Part shown: piece after piece, positions 8,299-17,388 of the stretch
Numbering within the stretch: position 1 is the first letter of the stretch
How the letters are laid out: every line of letters begins with the position of its first letter
Source of the DNA: JBBDWK01 sp040902885
GTDB taxonomy: Bacteria; Acidobacteriota; Terriglobia; Bryobacterales; Bryobacteraceae
Reading direction: 5' to 3'
Length of the DNA: 64,000 bases
Assembly: GCA_040902885.1 (NCBI GenBank)
Contig: JBBDWK010000071.1
Coordinates: 37,101-101,100 of the forward strand
Made by a program: the position numbers and the translations under genes
Notes under the pieces: model-generated
What the model saw: only the letters and a program-made list of their open reading frames with translations
Database searches by the model: none
Told to the model about the DNA's origin: nothing

Positions 8299-9624
8299 AT
8301 GATCCACCGCAGAAAATTTCTGGCTGCCGCGGCCCTGTCTTCGGCAGCATCCAAGGCGGAAGAAAAACTGGCTGTCTCGGGCGGCGCTCCCGTGCGAGCG
8401 ACATCCCTAAGGGCCGACTTTTGGGGTCCTCAGTATTACGACGAGAAAGAACAACAGCAGCTCATGGATGTTCTTTCGGCCGGCCGGCCTTTTCGATGGT
8501 ACGGCCCAGGCAGCGAGCCGCCCGCGAAGGTGGCCGCTTTTGAAAAAGAATTCGCCGCCCGCATGCAGACGCGCTACGCGCTGGGCGTAACGTCAGGGAC
8601 GGCTGCGCTGCAGTGCGCCATGGCTGCCCTGGAGATCGGGCCCGGGGATGAGGTGATCCTTCCGGCATGGACCTGGCACTCATGCTTCAACGCGATCGTG
8701 CTGGCCGGAGCGCTCCCGGTTTTCGCCGAAATTGACGAGTCGTTCAACATCGAGCCGGCCGATCTCGAGAGTAAGATTACCCCGCAGACAAAAGCCATCC
8801 TGGTGGCACATCTGCAGGGCAATCCTTGCGACATGGATCGAATTCTGCCCATCGCCCGCAAGCACAACTGCCGCTTGGTCGAGGACTGCGCACAAAGCGT
8901 CGGCGCCAGCTACAAAGGCCGCCCGCTTGGTTCCATGGCCGATATCTCCATATACAGCCTCCAACTCAACAAGACGATCACCTCCGGGCAAGGCGGCGCA
9001 GTGGTCACCAATGATCCCGTCTTGTTTGAACGCGCTTCGCGGTTCCACGATCTCGGAACTCTGCGCCAGCCGCATGAAAAGGTTGCGGGCGGCCGACGTC
9101 TTGAATCGTTTCCGGGCACGAATTTCCGGATGAGTGAGTTTACCGGTGCTGTCCTTCTCGCGCAGTTGCGGAAGCTGGATACGGTGGTGAAGGACGTTCG
9201 CGCGAATGCGCGCCGCGTCTACGAGGGCATCCGCGACCTGCCGGGACTGAATCTGCGGCGGCTCCCGGATCCGGCTGGGGAATTGGGCTCAGGAATCTAC
9301 CTGGGCTTCAAAGCCAAGGACGTTCGCGACCGCTTCATGGCGGCAATGAGGGCGGAGAATGTGCCGGCGGTGCCCCCAACCGGTTCCGTTCTACTGCCCA
9401 CGCAGCCGCATATCGAAAAAAAGCAGACCGTGCATCCAGCCTGGCCTTCCTTCACTTCCGAACGCGGACGGTCGATTCGATACGGCGCCGCCTCCTGCCC
9501 GCGGACGATCGACATCTTGAGCCGGTTCGCCGGGGTCCTCATGGATCCGAAGTTCACGAGCTGGGAGATCGACGACATTCTGGCGGCAATTCGAAAGGTC
9601 TATCCCGCGATTAGCCAGGGGTGA
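8299..9624 (+). CDS. TAT-exported DegT/DnrJ/EryC1/StrS aminotransferase family protein
   Basis: PLP enzyme of the sugar-aminotransferase (ArnB/DegT) family, 441 residues, slightly longer than the usual 370-400 because of an N-terminal export signal (MIHRRKFLAAAALSSAAS). Family signatures are in order: VTSGTAALQCAMAAL, GDEVILPAWTW, VEDCAQSVGASYKGRPLGS and the PLP lysine K225 in SLQLNKTITSGQGG. The C-terminal small domain contains NFRMSEFTGAVLLAQL. It lies 90 bases after the SelA-like gene in the same direction. Relatives normally aminate nucleotide-linked keto-sugars in the cytosol, so a TAT signal is unexpected. The true substrate in the periplasm is unknown. Confidence 0.85.
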   Translation: MIHRRKFLAAAALSSAASKAEEKLAVSGGAPVRATSLRADFWGPQYYDEKEQQQLMDVLSAGRPFRWYGPGSEPPAKVAAFEKEFAARMQTRYALGVTSGTAALQCAMAALEIGPGDEVILPAWTWHSCFNAIVLAGALPVFAEIDESFNIEPADLESKITPQTKAILVAHLQGNPCDMDRILPIARKHNCRLVEDCAQSVGASYKGRPLGSMADISIYSLQLNKTITSGQGGAVVTNDPVLFERASRFHDLGTLRQPHEKVAGGRRLESFPGTNFRMSEFTGAVLLAQLRKLDTVVKDVRANARRVYEGIRDLPGLNLRRLPDPAGELGSGIYLGFKAKDVRDRFMAAMRAENVPAVPPTGSVLLPTQPHIEKKQTVHPAWPSFTSERGRSIRYGAASCPRTIDILSRFAGVLMDPKFTSWEIDDILAAIRKVYPAISQG

Positions 9625-9634
9625 AGCTGTTCAT

Positions 9635-9812
9635 TCAAACGATCATGCCTCTCATCTCGACCACCGCTTCGCTGATTTGAGCGGGTGCGTCGATACGGTT
9701 TCGGCGCCGGACCGGGCTGTGGGGCGGCGGCGCCTGTCGGAGTGGGAACGGAGGACGAAGCGGCGGCAAGACCGGCCGACTTCAGGAAATTGCGGCGGGA
9801 GTTCCTGGCCAT
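9635..9812 (-). pseudogene. Possible frameshifted remnant of a small TAT-signal protein
   Basis: Reading the minus strand from the ATG at 9810-9812 gives MARNSRRNFLKSAGLAAASS, a near-ideal twin-arginine signal, then a Pro/Ala-rich linker (PTPTGAAAPQPGPAPK). After that the frame turns into Arg-rich, non-protein-like sequence that runs into the convergent DegT-like gene. One base shifted, the sequence continues as RIDAPAQISEAVVEMRGMIV and stops at 9635-9637. I read this as a short exported protein with one frameshift, or the leftover N-terminus of a longer gene. No Shine-Dalgarno site is clear. The function is not recognised. Confidence 0.25.
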
Positions 9813-10021
9813 GCCAAACATCGTACACGCTTTCAGCCTCAGCGAACCGCGCAAAGAATGAGTCCTTGCGACAGCAAATGGAGGAAGGTATCATCAGGCA
9901 CCGGGTCCGAAATCGGGAATTCTGGCTTGCATACGGCAGAGAATTTCCATAACGAAGTCGCAGGATAACAGGGTACTTGGCTAGCCCGGTTCGAGGGCAG
10001 GCAAGTCCCCGAGGATTCGCC
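9813..10021. other. Intergenic leader of the first TonB receptor gene
   Basis: Part of the 397-base gap between the DegT-like gene and the first receptor; the first half holds the TAT-protein remnant. The rest shows no protein-like frame on either strand. The only signal I see is GAGG at about 10010-10013, spaced suitably before the receptor ATG at 10022. Confidence 0.4.
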
Positions 10022-13000
10022 ATGAAGTATCAAAAGCCATCGTGCACAAGGAGCTTGGTTGTTCTAGTCTTGACAATCTCGTTGAGTGTATCGATCCTGC
10101 CAGCACAGACAGGGCAGGGCCAGATGGTCGGAACGGTGACAGATTCGACAGCCGCCATCCTTACGGGGGTGTCGGTCACGGTCCGAAATGTCGAGACCGG
10201 AGTTGCACGTTCCACGGTCACGAACGAGGAAGGCATCTATCGCGTTCCTTACCTCAATCCGGGCCTCTATGAGGTCACCTATGAAGCCGGGGGCTTCCGG
10301 AGACTGCTGCAGAGCAATGTGCAGGTGCGTTCCACGGAGACCACTCGGCTCAACGTCAGTCTCGAGGTAGGTGCGGTCGTCGAATCGGTGGAGGTGTCGG
10401 CAGCGACAGAGCTCCTCGAGACCGAGACCTCGACCACGGGTCATCTCGTCTCAGGAATCACGCTCAATCGCATTCCGTCTCCTCAGCAGAGGGTACAGAC
10501 CATTCTGTTCCGCATGCCGGGGGTTACTTCCCAGGGGGGCTTCGGTCACGTTGCGGGGCAGCGGGCCCGGGCTTTCAACGCGACCATGGACGGAGTGTCC
10601 GGCATGGAGCCAGTACGAGGAGAAGTCGCCACGGACCGCTTCCTCAACACCGTCACGGAGAACATGGCCGAGGTGAAGATTCTGACGACCGTGCTTCCCG
10701 CAGAGTACGGGCATTCCGGCGGCGGCGTCATGAACGTGACCTACAAAAGCGGAACCAACCAGCTTCACGGTGTGGCGCAGGAACGCTATCGCCACAAGGA
10801 CATGCTGCACCGTTCCTGGAACGAACCCGCGGTCACGGCCAACGACGTCAGCTACCACTTCCTCACCGGCACCCTGAGTGGCCCGGTGGTCTTGCCGAAA
10901 ATATACAACGGCCGAAACAAGACCTTCTGGCTCTTCGGCTTCCAGCGCCACATGGAGCGTTCCTCGGAGAACAACGATCGCAATGTGCCGAGTCCGGAGA
11001 TGCTGGCGGGCGACTTCAGCTTTCCGCAGCAGCTTGCCGCCGGCGGCCGGGTCGATCCCATCTACGACCCGTTCTCGCTGACGCAGCTCGCGAACGGGAC
11101 ATATTCGCGGACGCAGTTTCCCAACAACTTAATCCCGCAAAGCCGTTTTGATCCGGTGGCGAAGAACTTTCTGGCGCTCGGCCCTTACGTCCCACCGAAC
11201 AACCGCAACAACCAGACGTTCTACAACAGCCAGGGGCCGCAGAATAATCTGAGCGCCGATACTGTGTACCGCTCTTACCGGACCGGTTTCGACTACAAGA
11301 TCGACCACTCCTTCAGCGACAACCACAAGCTCTTCGGCCGCTATTCGAACTACCGCCATCGCTCTTTCGCCGGGCGCTGGCAGGTGCAGTTCGACAACCG
11401 CCTCTTCGACTACTTCTTCGTTCCTATTCCCACGGACCAGCACCAGCTTGCCCTGTCAGACTCGATCACGATCAATCCCACAACGATCAACGAGTTCCGG
11501 CTGGGGGCCAACCGTCGCAAGTTCACCCGGAGCCCGCAAACCCTGGGCCAGAGCTGGGGATCGAAGTTGGGGATTCCCAACGTCGATCCTGCGACTTTGC
11601 CGGGTTTTCGTGATGCCAGCGGCGGGCATTTGTTCGGTGCGCGCTTTCAAGAAGGGCTCGAATCCGACGTGACGGAGAACATAAGCCTGCAGAACAACCT
11701 GACGATGGTGCGCGGACGGCATACCTTCAAAATGGGGTACGAACTGCTTCGCACCCGCGCGAACTCGAAGATCATGTCGCAGCCCTCGGGTGTGTACCGC
11801 TTCGGCGGCACCGAGTTTCCGTTCACTCCCAACACCGGACATCCCTTCGCCTCGTTCCTCCTGGGCGGCGTGGTGCGCGCGGACTTCACGAGTGACCGGG
11901 CCACGTGGCTGCCGCGCTGGTGGACCAACTCCTTGTACTTCCAGACGGACTGGAAAGCCACAAATAAGCTGACGCTGAATCTGGGGGTACGCTGGCAATA
12001 CGAGACCCCCTACGACACGAAGTACGGGCAGCAGACCCAATTTGACTTCACAGCGATTGATCCGCTCACCGGGCGTCAAGGTGCGCTGTTGCATCCCACG
12101 ACGCGTCTGGCGTCGAGCGACCGGAATAATTTTCAGCCCCGCCTCGGCTTGGCTTACAATTTCCATCCGAAATGGGTCTTTCGGGCGGGGTTTGCGGTCA
12201 ACACCCTCGACATCTGGACGACCGGATTGCGCGAAAACTTCGAGGAATACTTCGCAACTGCGGTTGTACAACCGCCGCCGGGCAACCCCGATGTGGCGTT
12301 TCGGATCTCGCAAGGGCCTCCGCCAATCCAGTTCAACGTTTTGGCCGACGGGACGGTACCTTTCGTCGGGACTAACTACAGCGGCCGTTCAGCATCCCTG
12401 TACGATCCCAATATGCGGTCTCCCTACGTCATGAACTGGAGCGGCGGTTTCCAATACCAGTTGAGCGGCTCGTCGGTTATCGAGTTCGGCTACCAGGGTT
12501 CCGCGGGAGTCGGTCTGTTAAACCGCTGGGATATCAATGCTGTCCCGCTCGACATCGCGGACACCTTCCAACAACTGGATACGATCCGGCGGAGCGCCCA
12601 GAACTACAGGCCGTGGCCGCACTTCGGAAACATCTTCCATTACGGCAATTACGGGCACAACTCCTTCCATTCAGGCACCTTCAAGTTCGATAAACGCTCT
12701 TCGCACGGCCTGTCTTTCACGAGCTTCTACACCTGGAGCAAGGCGATCGACGAAGCGAGCGGCGATGGGGCCGCGAGTGGAGTGACGTTCTACAACCGCC
12801 GGCTGGAGAAGGCGCGTTCGGACTACGATGTCGCTCATCGCTGGGTCACCTTCGCCACCTATCAGCTTCCCGTCGGCCGGGGGCGGAAGTTCCTCTCGGA
12901 CAGGGGTGGGCTGGTGAACGCCCTGCTGGGAGGCTGGGATCTGGCGATGATCCAGACAGCCGAAACGGGAGCGCCCTTTGACTTTACCCATACGGGAAGC

Positions 13001-13441
13001 GCCAATGTTTACTTGCCGATGATTCAGCGTCCCAACATGGTTGCCGGTAAGACCTACGACGATATCAAGCTGGAATGGGACCGGCGCGGACCCTGTCGTC
13101 ACATCGTCGCCTGTGCCGAGCCCTGGGCTGATATCAACGTGTTCGCCTATCCGACCTCCTTTACCCCGGGGCAGGTGGGGCGCAACATCATCAACGCTCC
13201 GGGAGTCTTGTGGCACGAACTGTCGGCGTCCAAGAAATTCGACGTGACAGAGCGGATGAAGTTTACGCTGCGGCTGGATTACAATAACCCGTTCAAACGA
13301 CCGTTTTTCTCCCAGCCGAACTCGGTGGTCGACTTCCGGAACCCGCAGAACTTCGGAAAGATTACGAACACCCAGGGCATCACGAGCGGTTTGGGCGCAA
13401 GCAAGCCATTCATGGAGATTCATCTCCGACTGGAGTTCTAG
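10022..13441 (+). CDS. Oar-like TonB-dependent outer-membrane receptor (receptor 1)
   Basis: Very large outer-membrane beta-barrel protein of the acidobacterial/myxobacterial Oar type, 1139 residues from the ATG at 10022; a Sec signal ends near LPAQTGQGQ. Domain order: carboxypeptidase-regulatory-like beta-sandwich (about 30-115; GTVTDSTAAILTGVSVTVRN), plug (about 125-240; TVLPAEYGHSGGGVMNVTYK), then a long barrel ending in the outer-membrane-type aromatic terminus LRLEF. I choose this ATG because the GAGG site precedes it and the signal peptide starts immediately. No iron- or vitamin-specific motif is visible, so the ligand is unknown; such receptors are thought to import oligosaccharides or peptides. 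The next gene starts 8 bases after its stop. Confidence 0.93.
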   Translation: MKYQKPSCTRSLVVLVLTISLSVSILPAQTGQGQMVGTVTDSTAAILTGVSVTVRNVETGVARSTVTNEEGIYRVPYLNPGLYEVTYEAGGFRRLLQSNVQVRSTETTRLNVSLEVGAVVESVEVSAATELLETETSTTGHLVSGITLNRIPSPQQRVQTILFRMPGVTSQGGFGHVAGQRARAFNATMDGVSGMEPVRGEVATDRFLNTVTENMAEVKILTTVLPAEYGHSGGGVMNVTYKSGTNQLHGVAQERYRHKDMLHRSWNEPAVTANDVSYHFLTGTLSGPVVLPKIYNGRNKTFWLFGFQRHMERSSENNDRNVPSPEMLAGDFSFPQQLAAGGRVDPIYDPFSLTQLANGTYSRTQFPNNLIPQSRFDPVAKNFLALGPYVPPNNRNNQTFYNSQGPQNNLSADTVYRSYRTGFDYKIDHSFSDNHKLFGRYSNYRHRSFAGRWQVQFDNRLFDYFFVPIPTDQHQLALSDSITINPTTINEFRLGANRRKFTRSPQTLGQSWGSKLGIPNVDPATLPGFRDASGGHLFGARFQEGLESDVTENISLQNNLTMVRGRHTFKMGYELLRTRANSKIMSQPSGVYRFGGTEFPFTPNTGHPFASFLLGGVVRADFTSDRATWLPRWWTNSLYFQTDWKATNKLTLNLGVRWQYETPYDTKYGQQTQFDFTAIDPLTGRQGALLHPTTRLASSDRNNFQPRLGLAYNFHPKWVFRAGFAVNTLDIWTTGLRENFEEYFATAVVQPPPGNPDVAFRISQGPPPIQFNVLADGTVPFVGTNYSGRSASLYDPNMRSPYVMNWSGGFQYQLSGSSVIEFGYQGSAGVGLLNRWDINAVPLDIADTFQQLDTIRRSAQNYRPWPHFGNIFHYGNYGHNSFHSGTFKFDKRSSHGLSFTSFYTWSKAIDEASGDGAASGVTFYNRRLEKARSDYDVAHRWVTFATYQLPVGRGRKFLSDRGGLVNALLGGWDLAMIQTAETGAPFDFTHTGSANVYLPMIQRPNMVAGKTYDDIKLEWDRRGPCRHIVACAEPWADINVFAYPTSFTPGQVGRNIINAPGVLWHELSASKKFDVTERMKFTLRLDYNNPFKRPFFSQPNSVVDFRNPQNFGKITNTQGITSGLGASKPFMEIHLRLEF

Positions 13442-13449
13442 CTGAATCG

Positions 13450-15099
13450 GTGAAGTACAAACTAGTGCTAATGCTGGCGGCGGCCTGCGCCTGCGCCCAG
13501 ACGTCGAACCAGTGGACGAAGCTTTCCACGGACATGTCCGGTGCACGGCGAGGCAGCGCGATCCGTTATGCCTCTAAGACTGGCGCGTTCTTTCTCTGGG
13601 GATTCCTGAATGACGATCCGGACGCGCTGCAACAGAATCGTCTGCTCAAGATTCCCGAGTACGACATGGTCTTTTTTGACCCCTCGGCGGGGCGATGGCA
13701 GAATCATCTGCCGTTGGAAAAACAGGCCGAATGGAGCAAGCAACTCCCGATGGGTTATCACCCCGGAATCTACATGGGCATTACCACAGGGAGCCGCCGG
13801 ACGATCATGCGCGGCGAGGCGGAATCGGCGGAGGGAGTGCCCCGCCCGGCGCGGACAACCACGATGCACCGCGACGCCGCCCCTGCCCGACACAACGCGA
13901 TGCCCAAGCGCGATCCGAACGAATTGTCCGGCTCCCAGCCCGATCGGGGACGCACAACGGCTCAAGCCGGACGACTGCGCGACATGCCAGTGAATCGCTG
14001 GTTGTCCCTGGCCGACCCCGGACGCGTGGCGCCGCTGCGCACCTGGGGCACCGCGACATTCGACAGCGATCGTGGCTCCATTCTTTATTGGGGCGGCGAG
14101 CACTGCGGCTATAGCGGCAGCGACGTGGACGCCTATATGGTGGATGCGCACACGTGGCGTGGAGAGTTGGAACCGGAACATCCAGGGCGGGGCTTCGACA
14201 AAGGCGTGAGCTTGGCGGGCGTAACTTTCGGCGGCAGGCCGTTCACGGTCCACGGTCGCAAGATCTACGCCTACGATCCGGTGAGCAAGCGGATGATCAT
14301 GGTTCGCCCCCTCGGGCTCACCGACGGGTACCAGCCGGAGTGGCTGAAATCGGAATCATCGGCCTGCCCTCAGTGCGTCACGTGGGCCTACGACCCTGTC
14401 GGTCAGAACTGGGAGCGGAAAGCCTCGGCGCCTTCCGGCGTCACCGCGCTGGTGAGCACGCCGCTCGGCGTGATCGGTGCGACCGTGGCATGGCGATCGC
14501 GGCTCGATCGCGCGGGCTACTTGAAGACCGGCGAACCGCCGGCCGAAGACAATCCTCTCTACCTCTTCGAGTCCGCGAAGAACCAGTGGACTCGGCTGGG
14601 CCCGCCGCAGGCGTCTCCGGGGAACCTGTACGAGATGACAAGCCTCGCCTACGACAGTCGGCGCGGCCAGGTGATCCTGCACGGAGGCGGAAGGAATCGC
14701 GATGAGTTGTGGATCTTCAACCTGAAAACGAACCAGTGGAGAAACATGCAGCCGAAGGTCGTCGCGCCCGAGGGAGCGCCGGCACCGACGTGCACGCGCG
14801 AGTCGGTCTATATCCCTTCCGACGACGTCGTGTTGATCTATGGTCCGGCGCGTAGGGACCGCACCAAGCCCGCCATGTGGGAGTACAGCGTTGCGGAGAA
14901 CGTCTGGCGCCTGGTGGACATTCCTCCCATGACGGAGGTGGCGCCCCGGCAGCGGGGGAACCAGAATCGCGCCCTGGTCTATGACGCAAAGCGCGACCTG
15001 TTGCTGCTGGTACTAGGCAGCGGCGGAGACGCCGGTCTATCGGCAGTGTTCGCAATGCGCTATCGACGAATCGAGGCCCGCTCCGCGAGGGAGGAGTGA
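13450..15099 (+). CDS. Exported kelch-like beta-propeller protein
   Basis: Secreted 549-residue protein of unknown function starting with GTG at 13450, only 8 bases after the receptor stop. A short signal peptide (MKYKLVLMLAAACACAQ) is followed by repeated kelch-type blades: ATFDSDRGSILYWGGEHCGY, LAYDSRRGQVILHGGGRNRD, LWIFNLKTNQWRNM and ALVYDAKRDLLLLVLGS. The blade pattern is a small hydrophobic beta strand, a Gly-Gly pair and a spaced Trp. The middle (about 110-180) is polar and Arg/Pro rich and probably disordered. Tight coupling to receptor 1 suggests a surface or periplasmic partner, perhaps binding the same ligand. No catalytic residues are recognised. Confidence 0.8.
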   Translation: MKYKLVLMLAAACACAQTSNQWTKLSTDMSGARRGSAIRYASKTGAFFLWGFLNDDPDALQQNRLLKIPEYDMVFFDPSAGRWQNHLPLEKQAEWSKQLPMGYHPGIYMGITTGSRRTIMRGEAESAEGVPRPARTTTMHRDAAPARHNAMPKRDPNELSGSQPDRGRTTAQAGRLRDMPVNRWLSLADPGRVAPLRTWGTATFDSDRGSILYWGGEHCGYSGSDVDAYMVDAHTWRGELEPEHPGRGFDKGVSLAGVTFGGRPFTVHGRKIYAYDPVSKRMIMVRPLGLTDGYQPEWLKSESSACPQCVTWAYDPVGQNWERKASAPSGVTALVSTPLGVIGATVAWRSRLDRAGYLKTGEPPAEDNPLYLFESAKNQWTRLGPPQASPGNLYEMTSLAYDSRRGQVILHGGGRNRDELWIFNLKTNQWRNMQPKVVAPEGAPAPTCTRESVYIPSDDVVLIYGPARRDRTKPAMWEYSVAENVWRLVDIPPMTEVAPRQRGNQNRALVYDAKRDLLLLVLGSGGDAGLSAVFAMRYRRIEARSAREE

Positions 15100-15113
15100 A
15101 ATGTCCCCGGAAG

Positions 15114-16469
15114 CTAATAGTTGCGGAACGGCCCTCTTGGCTCGGACTCATCCATCTCCTTCCGCCACGCCCTCCACTTCCCCTTGACCATCGCCAGAAC
15201 GTCCGGCTTTTCCGCCGACAGATCCTTCCGCTCGCCGGGGTCGGAAGACAGTTGAAACAATCCTCCGCCCGCTGCCGACTCGATCCATTTCCACTCCCCG
15301 ACGCGAGCAGCCTTATCGCCGCGCCGCTGCCAATACATCTCTCGTCGTTCAGTAGGCGCGCGGTTCTCGAGTAACGGCATCATGTCAAAACCATCAAGCC
15401 GCGCTCCCTTCGGCGGATGCGCGCCCGCAAGCTTGGCGCACGTTGGCAGGAACTCGAGCGTCGAGGCAAACTGGTCAGAGACAACGCCGGCCGGAATCCG
15501 CCCGGGGAAGCGCGCAATCATCGGGACGCGGAATCCGCCTTCCCACAGCGTGCCTTTACCGCCTCGCAATTTACCGTTGCGATCTCCCGTGCCACCGTTG
15601 TCGCTCGCAAACACAATCAGTGTGTTGTCCGATAGCCTGTACTGATCCAAACGCGCAAGGATCTCACCAATCGCATCATCCATGTGCGTAATCAGCGCTT
15701 TGTACTGAGCGCGCCGGTCGCCGGCGTACATCTTGAGGTACTTTTCCGGCACCTGTGGCGCGGACTTGTCGAACGTAGACGCCCCATGCGGAGCGTTGAA
15801 CGGCAGATAAAGAAAAAACGGTCGCCGGTGGTTCCGATCAATGAATCGCAAAGCTTCACGCTTGAATAGATCGGTGGCGTGACCTTGCTCTTTGATGCGC
15901 TCGTTCCCGCGGAACATCGACGCTACGCGGTAGCGCTCGTGCGTGTAGTAGTCAATCCCGGTATTGGCGAACCCGTAAAAGTCGTCGAATCCGCGCTGCA
16001 GCGGCAGGAAGCGCTTGGCCCGGCCGCTGTCCCATTTTCCGAACACGCCGGTTGCATATCCGGTGCTCCTCATCACCTGACCGATGGTCACCTCACGCAC
16101 GTCCAGCCCGAGTGTCATCTCTTCGCTGACTGCATACTCCTCCTCAGTGAAGACATGCTTCCAATTCACTTCGTCGTTGCGGATCATGTCGTAGAGACCG
16201 TTTCGTTGAGGATAGCGACCGGTGAGAATACTGGAACGCGAAGGCGTGCAGGCGGGCCACGAAACGACGAAGTCCGTGAACCGGATGCCTTGCGATGCGA
16301 GCTTGTCGATGTGCGGCGTGTGGATCGACGAGTTGCCCGCGCATCCGAGGTCGATATAACCCAAGTCGTCCGCCAGGATCAGCACGATGTTCGGCCGCTG
16401 TTGCTCCGCCGGCAGATTCAAGGCGCCAGCTGCGACACCGAGCCATTCTCTTCGCGTCATTGCGATCAT
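15114..16469 (-). CDS. Sulfatase (arylsulfatase A family)
   Basis: Type I sulfatase hydrolysing sulfate esters, 451 residues. The formylglycine motif is intact: CTPSR with the modifiable cysteine at about residue 74, within VVSWPACTPSRSSILTGRYP. The calcium-binding start NIVLILADDLGY, the VFGKWDSG region (family GKWHxG) and the later ASDNGG motif are present. I start at the ATG 16467-16469, since MIAMTRREWLGVAAGAL gives a TAT-like N-terminus; the frame is open further upstream but would run over the divergent dehalogenase promoter and gene start. It ends 14 bases from the convergent kelch gene. GKW followed by D instead of H is a small departure at a substrate-site position. No sulfatase-maturing enzyme is in the window. 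Confidence 0.9.
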   Translation of the reverse strand: MIAMTRREWLGVAAGALNLPAEQQRPNIVLILADDLGYIDLGCAGNSSIHTPHIDKLASQGIRFTDFVVSWPACTPSRSSILTGRYPQRNGLYDMIRNDEVNWKHVFTEEEYAVSEEMTLGLDVREVTIGQVMRSTGYATGVFGKWDSGRAKRFLPLQRGFDDFYGFANTGIDYYTHERYRVASMFRGNERIKEQGHATDLFKREALRFIDRNHRRPFFLYLPFNAPHGASTFDKSAPQVPEKYLKMYAGDRRAQYKALITHMDDAIGEILARLDQYRLSDNTLIVFASDNGGTGDRNGKLRGGKGTLWEGGFRVPMIARFPGRIPAGVVSDQFASTLEFLPTCAKLAGAHPPKGARLDGFDMMPLLENRAPTERREMYWQRRGDKAARVGEWKWIESAAGGGLFQLSSDPGERKDLSAEKPDVLAMVKGKWRAWRKEMDESEPRGPFRNY

Positions 16470-16537
16470 ATTAACAAGAGAACCGACGGCGTGTTGCGGC
16501 AACGCAACTGCCGATTGCCCTGTATGGAGAGTCTGGT

Positions 16538-17347
16538 ATGAGAGTCGATCGCAGACATTTTCTGAAGGGCGCCGCCGCGGCGACAGCGATATCATTTCCG
16601 GTATGGTACGCCGCTCGGGCGCAGGAGGCTGGAGGGGACTTGGCACCAGTGAAGGCACTCGTCTTCGACGTATTCGGAACGATCGTAGATTGGCGCGGTT
16701 CCATCATTCGTGAAGGCCTGGCCTGGGGCAAAGCCAGGCAATCCCGGATCGATTGGGCCCGCTTTGTCGATCGCTGGCGCGAGGGATATGGCCCGGCAAT
16801 GGATAAAGTCCGCAAGGGCGAGCTTCCCTGGACAAAGATCGACGACTTGCACCGTATGGTTCTGGAACAGTTGCTCGAGGAATTCAGGATCGAGGGACTG
16901 ACTGAAGAGGAGAAAGACCGCTGGAACCGGGTCTGGCATCGACTCAAGCCGTGGCCTGATTGCGTTCCGGGTCTCACGCGGCTCAAGAAGAAATACGTCA
17001 TCGCGCCTCTCTCTAATGGCAATATCGCTCTGCTGACGAACATGGCCAAACATTCCGGATTGCCTTGGGATGCTATCCTAGGCGCCGAGTTGGTCAAACG
17101 CTACAAACCCGATCGCGAAGTCTACCTTTCGGCATCCGATTTTCTCGGTGTGAAACCGAGTGAAGTCATGATGGTGGCCGCTCACCGCGGAGACTTGGAA
17201 GCCGCCCGATCCTGCGGCCTGCGCACCGGGTTCATATATCGCCCAAATGAATTCGGTCCGGGACGCGCGGCATACAAAGCCAACCCCGGCGATTTCGATG
17301 TCGTTTCCACCGATGCGGTCCACTTGGCCAAACAGATGGGTGTGTAA
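16538..17347 (+). CDS. TAT-exported haloacid dehalogenase-like hydrolase (type II)
   Basis: HAD-superfamily enzyme resembling L-2-haloacid dehalogenase, 269 residues. The N-terminus MRVDRRHFLKGAAAATAISF is a twin-arginine signal. The core then has motif I KALVFDVFGTIVD with nucleophile D44, motif II PLSNGN, motif III lysine in RYKPDREVY, and motif IV as AAHRGDLEAA, where type II dehalogenases usually have AAHxxDLxGA. A GGAGAG site at 16525-16530 supports the ATG at 16538. It is divergent from the sulfatase, with 68 bases between starts. Family members are cytosolic, so export is unusual; the substrate could be a haloacid or another small acid or phosphate ester. Confidence 0.85.
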   Translation: MRVDRRHFLKGAAAATAISFPVWYAARAQEAGGDLAPVKALVFDVFGTIVDWRGSIIREGLAWGKARQSRIDWARFVDRWREGYGPAMDKVRKGELPWTKIDDLHRMVLEQLLEEFRIEGLTEEEKDRWNRVWHRLKPWPDCVPGLTRLKKKYVIAPLSNGNIALLTNMAKHSGLPWDAILGAELVKRYKPDREVYLSASDFLGVKPSEVMMVAAHRGDLEAARSCGLRTGFIYRPNEFGPGRAAYKANPGDFDVVSTDAVHLAKQMGV

Positions 17348-17388
17348 CACTGGGCTATCGCCAATGTGCCCGATACAGGAGAACATGA

